Assembly: GCA_022711755.1 (NCBI GenBank)
Contig: JAKLEA010000016.1
Coordinates: 62,001 to 126,000, forward strand
Direction of reading: 5' to 3'
DNA length: 64,000 nt
From: Planctomycetota bacterium
GTDB lineage: Bacteria > Planctomycetota > Brocadiia > SM23-32 > JAKLEA01
In this document: one piece after another, positions 8,110 through 17,400 of the stretch
Layout: the number at the start of each line of letters is the position of its first letter
How positions within the stretch are numbered: the first letter of the stretch is position 1
Notes under the pieces: model-generated
Seen by the model: the letters and a program-made list of their open reading frames with translations, nothing else
The model's database searches: none
Told to the model about the DNA's origin: nothing
Made by a program: the position numbers and the translations under genes

Positions 8110-9303
8110 ATGATATATTTTCCCGAAACAAAGCGAACCGCGCGAGGAGCGGGCGGATGGTTTCACGGCCCGGATTCGTTTGAATCAGGCTGTCGGGAGA
8201 ACGGGAAAATTCCAAACAGAAGGAAAATAGTCGTTAAAATCGGAACCGCAGTGCTCACAAACGCGGCCAGGATGATTGACCGGGATCACATCCTGAGCCT
8301 CGGGACTCAGGTGGCCGAACTGGCCGACAGCGGGCATCAGATGATCCTTGTAAGCTCAGGCGCGATCGGATCCGGCATGGGCGAGCTGGGCATGACCCGC
8401 CGCCCGGCCACGCTGCCGCAGCTTCAGGCCGTCGCCTCCATCGGCCAGGCCAAGCTTATGGCGGCATATGACGAGGCTTTTCAGAAGCACGGGTATCACG
8501 CGGCGCAGATTCTCCTGACCCGGCAGGACGTTGACGACCGGGAACGCTTCCTGAACGCCGCCGGGACGATGCACGCCCTGTCTAAAATGAAGGCCATCCC
8601 CGTCGTCAATGAGAATGACACAATCGCCGTTGACGAGATAAAGTTCGGCGATAACGACGCGCTGGCGTCCCTTGTCGCGCTCATGGTCAAGGCCGACCTG
8701 TTCATAATCCTCTCCTGCATAGACGGCCTTTGCCGAGGCGCGCCGGACGGGCGGCTGTGCGACGTGGTTCCCGAAATCGGGAGCATCGAGCAGGCGAAGG
8801 CGCTGATACTTGAAGGCAAGAGCGAGATGGGAACCGGCGGCATGTCAAGCAAGATTGCGGCGATTGAGCGCGTCGGCAGGGCCGGGATTGCGTCATTCAT
8901 CGCCAACGGCAAGACTCCCGGAATCCTGGCTCGGATAGCGGCCGGGGAGAAGGTCGGCACGCGCTTCAATCTGAAGGCCCAGACATCGCGCGGGCGCAAG
9001 CTCTGGATCGGCAGCGCTAAGCCGCGCGGGGCGATAGCCGTTGACGCCGGCGCGGAGGAGGCGCTGAAGCGCCGGGGACGCAGCCTGCTGGCCACCGGCA
9101 TAACCGCAGTGGTCGGCGAGTTCGCGCGGGGGGACGTGGTGTCACTGGCGGCCGGAGGCAGGGAATTCGCGCGCGGGATAAGTAATTACTCAAGCAACGA
9201 CTGCCGCCTGATTATGGGCTTGCGCGCAGGCGAGATAGAAAAAAGGCTCGGCGCAAAGCCCTATGATGAAGTCGTGCATTGTGATAACATGATGATTCTC
9301 TAG
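8110..9303 (+). CDS. proB: Glutamate 5-kinase
   Basis: Phosphorylates glutamate to gamma-glutamyl phosphate, the first step of proline synthesis. The amino-acid-kinase domain shows KIVVKIGTAVLT, ILVSSGAIGSG, NENDTIAVDEIKFGDNDALA and GTGGMSSKIAA. A C-terminal PUA domain follows (ISNYSSNDCRLIMG region). Homologues begin only a few residues before KIVVKIG, but no ATG, GTG or TTG lies there. The first usable ATG in frame is at 8110, giving a leader of about 35 odd residues; an ATT near 8208 behind GGGAGA is another possibility. No proA is adjacent. The next gene begins 51 bp downstream. Confidence 0.9.
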   Translation: MIYFPETKRTARGAGGWFHGPDSFESGCRENGKIPNRRKIVVKIGTAVLTNAARMIDRDHILSLGTQVAELADSGHQMILVSSGAIGSGMGELGMTRRPATLPQLQAVASIGQAKLMAAYDEAFQKHGYHAAQILLTRQDVDDRERFLNAAGTMHALSKMKAIPVVNENDTIAVDEIKFGDNDALASLVALMVKADLFIILSCIDGLCRGAPDGRLCDVVPEIGSIEQAKALILEGKSEMGTGGMSSKIAAIERVGRAGIASFIANGKTPGILARIAAGEKVGTRFNLKAQTSRGRKLWIGSAKPRGAIAVDAGAEEALKRRGRSLLATGITAVVGEFARGDVVSLAAGGREFARGISNYSSNDCRLIMGLRAGEIEKRLGAKPYDEVVHCDNMMIL

Positions 9304-9354
9304 TTCCGAGGGTACCAGACCCGAATTGTCAAACGGCTCGACAGAGGCGGACAC

Positions 9355-12300
9355 ATGGCGGAGAACCCGGTAAAGTTCGGACCGTACGAACTCCTGGAAA
9401 AGATAGGCGAAGGTCTAAGCGGCGACAGCTACAAGGCCGTTGACACCCGGACCGGCCGGACCGTTTTTCTGAAACGGTTCGCGGAGAGCTTCACCGAGAA
9501 CACCCGGCTCCGCAAATACCTCTTCGAGCAGAAGGGCGCGCACGACGAGCTGCTGGAGTATCCGAACCTGCTTTCACTTTCCGAGGTGGGAAAGGAGGAC
9601 GGCGCCTTCTACGCCGCGCTGGAATATGCGGAAGGGCCGACCTTGCAGCAGAGAATGGCCGAAGGGCCTGTCTCCGGCGAGGAGGCCATTGAGATCATCA
9701 GGCAGTGCTGCGAGGCCCTCCGCGCCTCGCACATGCGCAACGTTCCGCACAGGCAGTTGACGCCGGAGCACGTCTTCCTTACCCGCGACAAGACGGGGCG
9801 GCTGCTGGTGAAAGTCGCCTTCTTCGACGTGGCGCTGGCGACGGAGAACTCGCTGGTCAACGTCTACGGCGAGATGCTGGGCGCGCCGAAATACATGGCC
9901 CCGGAGGTCATCCAGGGGCATCCGCCGACGCAGTCGTCGGACATCTTTTCGCTCGGCGTGGTCGCGTATGAATTGCTCTGCGGGCGCGCGCCAATCAGCA
10001 GCAGCCACGCGCTGGGCTATCTCTTCGCCAACTGCAACCAGACCCCCCAGCCGCTGGCGAAGCTCCGCCCGGAAATTCCGAAGGACCTTGTCCTGATCGT
10101 CGAAAAAATGCTGGCGAGAAACCAGGCGGAGAGATACCAGTCATGTCATGCGCTTCTTGACGACCTGGAGCGATGTCTACAGAGGATAAAGACCAGCCAC
10201 AGCCCCGCCGTGCCGCCCGGCTCGGATTCCGCCTTCGCTCGCTCCGGTCCGGCCCATGCAGCGGCGCACTGGACGCCGTCGCGCGTCATTGGGACCTCGG
10301 TGGCCGCCTGCATGATGTTGATTGCGGTACTGCTGATGGCCTTGGCGCTGTATTTTCACGTGGCGAAGAAATCCGTCGCCGCCGGGCCGCGAACGGCGAC
10401 TCTGCCGCCGTCACAACCCCCGATTAATACAAGCCAGACAAAGCCGCCCGCGCATCCTCCTGAGAAGGTAACGCCCCCCCCAGTCGAGCCGGCGCCGACA
10501 GCCCGCGATGCCAAAATCGAGGAGGAGGCCGACAGCGAACTCAAGCGCGCCGACACTGCAAGAGAGGCCCGCCGGTTCGGGAAAGACGTTGATTACGAGG
10601 TACTGGTAGGACTCTATCGTCAGATAATCAGCAAATACGATGGAACCCGCGCCCAGAACCTCGCAAAGGAGCGCGTCGCCGAACTTATGCTGGAATGGTC
10701 GGACAAACTTGCCGAGGGTGGAAAGCACGAGGACGCCTGCATACACCTGGATGAACTGATAAAGATCGCGCCGGACAGCACGTGGGCCAGGACGGCGCAG
10801 CGTCGCATGCCGATGTATCTGGCAAAGTCCGCCGAAGACCTTTTCCGCCGGGGATACTACGAGAAGGCGGTTGAAGCCTACGCCAAGGCCAAGAAGGACT
10901 ATCCAACCTCCGTCGAGGCGACGGAGGCCGACTCGCGCATTCCGTTCATCATCTACGCGCAGGCGGAGTTCTTCTGCCAGCAGGAGCAGCACCAGAACGC
11001 GCTGGAAAAGCTGCAAATCCTTCTGAAGGATTATCCCGGCTCCGAATGGGAGGCCAAGGCCAGAACAAAGACGCCTGAAGTGCATCTCGGTGTCGCAAGA
11101 AACAAGATCAAGGCCGGGGATTTCGACGAGGCGATCAAGGTCCTTGACAACATCCTCCAGCAGGCCCCGGGCACGGAAGCCGGCGCGCAGGCTCGCACGA
11201 TGGCCGCCGAATGCCTCTACCAGCAATGGGCGAAGGCCAAAGCCGCCCGCAGGAGCGATGAAGCCGACGCGGCGATGAAGAAGCTGATGGAAAACTACGC
11301 TGGCAACATGTGGGCAGTCCGCGCACGGCGCGAATCCAGAAACATCACGGTTCAGGACAGGGATGTCTGGGACGAGGTGCTGGCCGAGGAAAGGCTCAAC
11401 GAGGCAAAGCAGCTCTACGCGGCGCACATTTACGACATGTCGGCGGGGATACTGGACAGCATCATCGCCCACACCCGCGAGAACAGCGAGACGGGAATCG
11501 AGGCGGATCGGATGCTGCCCGAAGTCCTTTACGAGTGGGGCTGCTGGCGCATCGGAACCGGCAAACCGCCGCAGATCGTCGCAGACGACCAGTTCAAGCG
11601 CGCAATGGATGAATTTCCCCATTCCGAGGCCGGGAAGAAAGCCGCGCGCGCCATCAACTGCGCGAAAAACATCCCCCCGAACATGGTCTATGTCCCCGAA
11701 GGCTGGTTCGCGATGGGATCAACCCCCGATCAACTGGTCGAGGCCATCCGCCCGTTCGAGGAGGACATCCTTGCGGCGGACGCCAACCGGCGCAGCCAGA
11801 TATTCGAGGACAACTACCTGCACGTCGAGCTGCCGCAGCAACCTTCAGTCGTCACCGGCGCGTTCTACATTGACCAGCATGAGACGACGAATGCCGAATA
11901 CGCCGAATTCGTCAAGGCCGCCGGGCATCCCGCGCCCTGGCCGGGCGGCAACCTGCCGAAAGACCGGGCCAACTATCCCGTCGTCGGCATTACATTGAAG
12001 GACGCGATGGAGTTCGCGAAGTGGGCCGGCAAGCGGCTGCCCACCGAGGCGGAATGGGAAAAGGCGGCGCGGGGCGTTGAAGCGAGGCCTTACCCGTGGG
12101 GGCAGTTGTTCGATCAGAAGAAGTGCAATCATCTCGCGATCGAAGGCGTCAAGGGGCCGATGCCCGTCGCGCAGTTCCCGCAGGGGAAAAGCCCCTACGG
12201 ATGTTTTGACATGATCGGCAACGTCGAGGAGTGGACGACGAGTTATTACGACAAGTATCCGGGCGGGCCGAATGATCCCAACTTCGGCAAGAAATATCGC

Positions 12301-12453
12301 GTTGTTCGCGGAGGAAGCTGGACCAGCGGCTACCTCGTGCCCATGGCCACGCGGACGGCCAGCCGGGGCTTCTGCGAGGAGGACGCCAAGCGCCCGACCC
12401 TCGGCTTCAGGTGCGTCAAGGACGTGCCGCCGATGGATGGGGAGAAACAGTAA
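9355..12453 (+). CDS. Membrane pseudokinase-TPR-formylglycine-enzyme-like fusion protein
   Basis: 1032 residues. The N-terminal Hanks-type kinase fold (10-275) keeps the glycine loop GEGLSG, K40 and APE (182-184). HRD is replaced by HRQ (132-134) and DFG by FFD (156-158), so the catalytic Asp and the metal-binding Asp are missing and it should be a pseudokinase. One transmembrane helix lies near 309-335, then a Pro-rich linker and TPR/YfiO-like helical repeats (about 385-740). The C-terminus (about 755-1025) is an FGE-sulfatase/SUMF1-like domain with YIDQHETTNAEYAEFV, RLPTEAEWEKAARG, GNVEEWT and RGGSW. Such domains are often non-enzymatic ligand binders in bacteria. The C-terminal domains probably face the periplasm. 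Confidence 0.85.
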   Translation: MAENPVKFGPYELLEKIGEGLSGDSYKAVDTRTGRTVFLKRFAESFTENTRLRKYLFEQKGAHDELLEYPNLLSLSEVGKEDGAFYAALEYAEGPTLQQRMAEGPVSGEEAIEIIRQCCEALRASHMRNVPHRQLTPEHVFLTRDKTGRLLVKVAFFDVALATENSLVNVYGEMLGAPKYMAPEVIQGHPPTQSSDIFSLGVVAYELLCGRAPISSSHALGYLFANCNQTPQPLAKLRPEIPKDLVLIVEKMLARNQAERYQSCHALLDDLERCLQRIKTSHSPAVPPGSDSAFARSGPAHAAAHWTPSRVIGTSVAACMMLIAVLLMALALYFHVAKKSVAAGPRTATLPPSQPPINTSQTKPPAHPPEKVTPPPVEPAPTARDAKIEEEADSELKRADTAREARRFGKDVDYEVLVGLYRQIISKYDGTRAQNLAKERVAELMLEWSDKLAEGGKHEDACIHLDELIKIAPDSTWARTAQRRMPMYLAKSAEDLFRRGYYEKAVEAYAKAKKDYPTSVEATEADSRIPFIIYAQAEFFCQQEQHQNALEKLQILLKDYPGSEWEAKARTKTPEVHLGVARNKIKAGDFDEAIKVLDNILQQAPGTEAGAQARTMAAECLYQQWAKAKAARRSDEADAAMKKLMENYAGNMWAVRARRESRNITVQDRDVWDEVLAEERLNEAKQLYAAHIYDMSAGILDSIIAHTRENSETGIEADRMLPEVLYEWGCWRIGTGKPPQIVADDQFKRAMDEFPHSEAGKKAARAINCAKNIPPNMVYVPEGWFAMGSTPDQLVEAIRPFEEDILAADANRRSQIFEDNYLHVELPQQPSVVTGAFYIDQHETTNAEYAEFVKAAGHPAPWPGGNLPKDRANYPVVGITLKDAMEFAKWAGKRLPTEAEWEKAARGVEARPYPWGQLFDQKKCNHLAIEGVKGPMPVAQFPQGKSPYGCFDMIGNVEEWTTSYYDKYPGGPNDPNFGKKYRVVRGGSWTSGYLVPMATRTASRGFCEEDAKRPTLGFRCVKDVPPMDGEKQ

Positions 12454-12716
12454 TCCCCGTCCCGATTATCGCTCCGCTGGGAAGATCGGGGCGATCACTG
12501 TCGAACTGACGATTGGGGGCGAGGCGATGGTACAATGCAGGAATGAAACTATCTTCTGGACGTGTTGGAATAAGAGAAAATAGTCTCATAACACCCCTTT
12601 GTATACTACTTCTTCCCCACGCCATACATCCCATTCCGGGACTATGCCATGTGCGCTGGGTGAGTCAAGAAAATGGAGGTAATGTCCCAGATTTCCCATT
12701 CGATAACATCCCCGAT
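12454..12716. other. Spacer at left edge of AT-rich island; no gene seen
   Basis: 263 bp between the pseudokinase gene and the HAD gene. Base composition shifts here from GC-rich to AT-richer. No convincing gene, terminator or flanking direct repeat is visible. This is the likely left junction of the inserted cassette. Confidence 0.5.
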
Positions 12717-13274
12717 TTAGTTGCCCTTGATCTGTTCTATTATTTCTCGGAAGGACACGACGGAAGAACAGTTTGGTATTGGAAGCAAACGCCTAGCTGT
12801 GTCCGCGTTATTATTCCATGGGCGTTTAAATAGGAATGAAGTCCTACAACCTGAAGTTTTGGTAAAACTGATTACCTCATCTATATTATCATCAACTAAG
12901 AAATGTGCTTGTATATCTGTCTTGCTTCCGGGGAAGATCACTTCGAAGTTGCCAAAGTTTTGTTCTACCCACTTCCGTGTGGCTGCATGGCATACTGGCT
13001 TTCTAGCAGAAGCTAGAATGACCTCGAATTGCGCGGCAAGATCTTTCAGAAACCAGCCTGCGTTCAGTTCTACTGGCATACCTAAGATGAAATCCTCTCG
13101 ACAATAGGTTTCCTCCACAGCCTTAACGAAAGATATGGGGCCAAAATCATGGTCCCATGAAGTTACATCATCGACTTGGGAATTTATGCCAAATTTATTA
13201 TTAACGAATTCACAAATCGCATTTGCGTGATTGCACACTACTCCATCAATATCAACAACAAACACTTTGCTCAT
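12717..13274 (-). CDS. HAD-superfamily phosphatase, 5'-nucleotidase-like
   Basis: 185 residues with the four HAD motifs: VFVVDIDGV (nucleophile D8, acid/base D10), motif II ILASAR (S89), motif III K118 and motif IV FLVDDN (D128/D129). Length, the short cap between motifs I and II and overall layout resemble 5'(3')-deoxyribonucleotidases and related small nucleotidases. Its ATG overlaps the TGA of the deaminase fusion gene (4-bp ATGA junction), so it is translated after it. Codons are AT-richer than in neighbouring genes, which suggests recent acquisition. A nucleotide monophosphate substrate is inference from family and partner. Confidence 0.72.
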   Translation of the reverse strand: MSKVFVVDIDGVVCNHANAICEFVNNKFGINSQVDDVTSWDHDFGPISFVKAVEETYCREDFILGMPVELNAGWFLKDLAAQFEVILASARKPVCHAATRKWVEQNFGNFEVIFPGSKTDIQAHFLVDDNIDEVISFTKTSGCRTSFLFKRPWNNNADTARRLLPIPNCSSVVSFREIIEQIKGN

Positions 13275-14347
13275 TTTTCTTGCTGAACCAGATCAAAACC
13301 ATGTGGTAAGAGTTCGGAGACCTTCATACATGCTTCCTTCCCTCCACCACACGCGATTACCCGGAGGTTGACTCCACCGATTTCATGCAGTGATTGTAGG
13401 CACATTCCACATGGCCACGTGAGCTTGTTGCTTGTTGTAACAACCGCTATTGTCAAAATATTTTTCTCTCCGGCCATGACTGCGCTAGCAATTGCACACT
13501 CTTCCGCGTGAATTGTATTTGAGAAATTGGCGAACTCTATGTTAGCACCCGTATATATTTTACCAGAATCACACCTGACTGCTGCTCCAACGCTGTAACC
13601 TGATATCGTGGCGCGTGCCATTGACATTGCAGAAATTGCAGATGCCACTAATTCAGAATCGTTCTTAGCATATTGTCCGCTATTCGGCAGACACTGATCA
13701 ACAGAATTGTAGACCTTGAATATTGCTATCCTATAAGTAAATACTAGAACCAATATATACAGGGCGGCCCCTATGAGCGTGAACGACATGTCCAGAACGT
13801 ATGAAACGGACATAAAAAAAAGAAAAACTATGTTAGTCGTCAAGGCACGAGCAATTACACGTCTGCCGGGATTTTCGACATAACGTATTCCCTCCCAGAT
13901 GGTGTATAGGAAAAACAGTGCCGTGTGTAGGAGTGGCCAAACAGTTGGGCATCTGAAGTTGATCAACAACCAGTAAACTATGACAATGGAAATATCTATC
14001 ATGTAGCAAAGCCAGTTAGTTTCAGCAGGACCTTTGATACGTCCGTGGTGGTATCCCGCCCAACTCAATGTGATACTGAGATATGTTGTGATCAAGACGA
14101 GCCAATCGCTACTCCCAGAAACTGAGAGAATCTCCGAAAGACCAACACCAAAGACAACGGCAAACAGGATCGTGACGAGTTCGGACAAGACATCATGAAA
14201 CTGCCGATTCTGCTCCTCAGACCCCAAGTCTACTCTACACTTCACTATCGCTTCACTCAAGAAGCTTCGTATCCGTGAGCAAAAATGTGCTAAATGTCCC
14301 TTACGTGTCTTCAAGGAAATACTCAATATGTAGTCTCCATCAAACAA
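13271..14347 (-). CDS. Six-helix membrane protein fused to cytidine deaminase domain
   Basis: 358 residues. The N-terminal half has about six hydrophobic helices (54-72, 82-99, 112-131, 136-152, 170-184, 188-206). The C-terminal part (about 230-350) is a cytidine-deaminase fold: YSVGAAVRCDSGKIYTGANIE, then TIHAEE (Zn ligand H280, proton shuttle E282) and PCGMC (Zn ligands C313 and C316). All active-site residues are present. An in-frame TGA at 14357-14359 limits the start; the best initiator is TTG at 14347 behind GGGA, with no ATG nearby. It is the first gene of a two-gene operon with a HAD nucleotidase, in an AT-richer island. I do not recognise the membrane domain. A membrane-anchored, possibly gated (d)C deaminase is inferred. 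Confidence 0.8.
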   Translation of the reverse strand: MFDGDYILSISLKTRKGHLAHFCSRIRSFLSEAIVKCRVDLGSEEQNRQFHDVLSELVTILFAVVFGVGLSEILSVSGSSDWLVLITTYLSITLSWAGYHHGRIKGPAETNWLCYMIDISIVIVYWLLINFRCPTVWPLLHTALFFLYTIWEGIRYVENPGRRVIARALTTNIVFLFFMSVSYVLDMSFTLIGAALYILVLVFTYRIAIFKVYNSVDQCLPNSGQYAKNDSELVASAISAMSMARATISGYSVGAAVRCDSGKIYTGANIEFANFSNTIHAEECAIASAVMAGEKNILTIAVVTTSNKLTWPCGMCLQSLHEIGGVNLRVIACGGGKEACMKVSELLPHGFDLVQQEK

Positions 14348-14387
14348 AAATCCCGTTCAAGTGACGAGTCTCAATTCCGATCCTCTT

Positions 14388-14411
14388 GGATTCGACCCAT
14401 TATCCGAATCC
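14388..14411 (-). promoter_or_regulatory. Inverted repeat around a -10-like element upstream of the deaminase cassette
   Basis: GGATTCG (14388-14394) and CGAATCC (14405-14411) flank a 10-nt centre. On the minus strand that centre contains GATAAT (14399-14404), a good -10 hexamer about 50 bp before the TTG start. A matching -35 is weak (GCGACT at 18 bp). The arrangement suits a repressor covering the promoter. Confidence 0.4.
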
Positions 14412-14447
14412 ACACTTGTCGTAGTCGCTTGAGTACGCTTCGCGGAA

Positions 14448-17400
14448 TCAGGCAATCTCCCTTCTGACCCGGTAATTGTTGCTGGTTTTCTCGTTCTCTC
14501 CGGCTGACAGCAGGCTGACGCCGCCTGCGCGGATGGAGGCGATCTTCGCGGAGCTTCCGATGCCCCAGACCTGTTTGGCCCCGTCGCCCAACGTCCCGCC
14601 GATGTTGACCACGCCAAGCTCCGCCGCCTCTATGCGCCTCCACGCCGGTTCCGACGCCCCGTCGGAATACGTCATCGCGTCGCTCCACGCGCACCCGGCG
14701 TTGACGTTGCTGCGCAGCATGTTCCCGCCGACGTAGAGCATGCCGATGGAGGCCGGCTTATCGCCGGCTGTTCCGTCCAGCCCGACGCCGATATTCGTAT
14801 CCGTCATGTCCTTCAGGACGATGATTTTTCCGATGCCGTTCTCGGCCTGGATGAGCGCGCTTGTCCCGGCCTTGCCCGCCGGGGCGGAGGTCCAGCCGGC
14901 CGTCAGACTGCCGAGCGTTCCGCCCGTCAGGAGCGAGCCGCTGAAACCCTTTCCGGCGTTCACTGCGCCGATCGCTGCCCTGGACGATGTTGAGACGATC
15001 TGCGAACTGATGCCGCCCATCGGCGCGCCTATGTAGCCGAAGCCCTGCGGCGCGCTGAGATTCCCGGAGATGTTTCCCTTGAGGCTGAGCACCGTCTGCG
15101 CCGTTCCCACGTCAACCGTCAGCGCCCCGACGAAGTCCCCGCCCGCAAGGATCGTCCCCGCCGAGGCCATGCTCCTGAGCGTTCCCGTGAACGAGCCGCC
15201 GGCATAGAACAACTGCACCTCGCCGCCGGTTATGTTTCCTGTTATGTCGCCCTTCGCGTAAAGGAGCTTGACCGTCCCGCCGCCGTAGATATCCGACGTG
15301 ATGTTCCCGCCGGAGTAGATGTTGAACAGGCAGTAGTCCGTGGTGATGTCGCCCGTTATGGCCCCGGCGGCGTGTATCTGGTTGATGCAGTAGGTGGAGT
15401 TGATCTCCGCGCCGATGTTGCCGTTGGCGAACAACGTGTAAGTCCGCACGGCGTTGACCTGGCCGTCCAGGTTTCCGCCGGCGGGAATGCCGACGTAGAG
15501 CGCGCCGAGCTTGCCGCCGGACGTGATCGTGGCGTTCACGCTGCCGGAGGTTATGACCGTGCCAAGCTCCTTGCAGAGCAGATCGCCGGTCAGGCTCATG
15601 CCGGCCCTCTGGAAGATGGCTGTCCCAAGCGTTCCGTTGGGGGCGTATATGCCCATCCCGGCCGGAACGTCCATGACGCCGGGCACGCTCAGGCCGAGTC
15701 CGCTGTCAGGCAGCCCTGTCACCCCCCCCTTGACGACGACCGTGTTCATCGCGCCCTTCGCGGCGATCAGACTGATGTCGCCGGTTCCAATGCGCTGATC
15801 CACAAACGTCGCAAGGTTCCCGTCAACAACGATGCCCAGGGCGGAGAAATCGGCCGCCTTGTAGGTTCGTCCGTCCATGACCCAACCGCGGGCGACGACG
15901 ATGACGCCGCTCGGGGTCCCGACAATCATCAGATCGTTGGACAGGTCGTAGGGGTTGTAGCTCGCGCCGTTGTAGTTTCCGTCAATCGGTATGCCGTTGT
16001 CCAGACCGTCAATGTCGTAGACGTAGACCTTCCCGCGCCCGGTGTCCACGACTCCCAGCAGCGTGTTGCCGACCTGCCGGACGGTGAAGTCCGTCATTGC
16101 CGGGACAGGATCGGCGGCGCCATCGTTATCCGTCACGGTCAGGATTGCCGTGTATTGTCCCGGAACATTCAGAATGACATCGGGATTCTGAAGATTGGAG
16201 GTCCAAGTAAAGCCGCCCGGCCCGGTTATTTCCCAGAGCCACGAGGCGATTGTCCCATCCGGATCGCTGCCGCCGGCCCGGAGGTTGAGCGTCGCGCCGA
16301 CGTCAACAGTCGCGTCCTGCAGGGGCGCAGCGATTGCGCCGTTCGGGGCGTCGTTGTCCGGGTCGGGGACGAGGGCGCGCAGATCGCCGTATTCGAGTTC
16401 CAGTCTCGGCGTGCGCGTGGTTCCGTCAACGTCCGCCCATCCGTCGAACCAGAGGGTCATGTCCTCGACGCCCCGGTATTCGACGCTGAAGCGTTGAAGC
16501 CCTCTGGAGTACGTCATCATGTTCCACTGGCCTTCAAGGGTTTTCGGTCCGCCGAGCTTGTACCAGTCCTCGATGTACTTCCCGGCGGCGGGGTAGGTCA
16601 GCCCGTCCGTCTGATCGTTCGTGGTTATGATGACATCGCCGCTGAAGTAGGCGGACTGCGGTTTGCGCAGGTTGTAGAACCCCTGATCGCGGCTGGAGGT
16701 TATGACGCCGCCGTTGCCGTCGGCGGCGTAGTAGTTGATGAATGCCGGGGTGAAGCAGTCGTAATCCTGGAGCATGGCATAGCCGTTGTCCAGGTCGCCG
16801 GGATCGCCGGTCGCCCATTCGACAAGCAGGTATCGCGCGGCGGTTGCCCGGAGCATCGAGCCGTTGATCGGCGTGTCCGAGCCATGGAAATAGCTGTTGA
16901 TTGAGACCTGCGTTCCGTACTGGTTCAGGCCCGTTCCGACGACGATTGTGCCCGGCCAACCGACATTGATGAAGGACGGCCCCTCATCCGGGAAATTGGC
17001 TACCAGCGTATGCCGCAGGAGAGACGTGCCCATGCGATCGCCGGCGTTGTCAAGGCGGCGCGTCGAGATCATCTTGATGGGGTCCTCGACGAAGCTGCCC
17101 CATGTGGACGTCGAATGGCAGGCGGTCGCCTCCGCCGACTTGGAATATCCGAGGTCAAGCTCCCCGATGTCGCCCAGCATGTTGCCGAGCATGACGTCGC
17201 GGATATCGAAGATGGTATCGGGATTGGCCGCTTTCAACCCGGCGGCCATGCCCTCGAACTCCTCCATGATCGTCGTGTCCGGACCCCAGTCAACCATGTA
17301 GGTGTAAGCCCGCAGGAACGAGTATGGAACGCCTTCCGCCGCGCAGAAGTCTATCAGTTCCTGGCCGCTGTCCTCGATCTGGTCGGAGAGCAGGTAGCCC

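Noticed and set aside
10411..11622. 403-codon minus-strand frame inside the pseudokinase/TPR gene
   Set aside because: Antisense to well-supported TPR repeats; composition typical of a shadow frame.
12513..12833. 106-codon plus-strand frame at the left edge of the AT-rich island
   Set aside because: It runs into the HAD gene on the other strand and has no recognisable content.
14348..14447. tRNA fragment as integration site of the deaminase cassette
   Set aside because: A GGTCGAATCC stretch recalls a T-arm, but no acceptor stem or anticodon arm can be built around it.
15372..16904. 510-codon plus-strand frame inside the giant surface-protein gene
   Set aside because: Antisense shadow of a repeat-rich coding region; no ribosome site and no domain signature.
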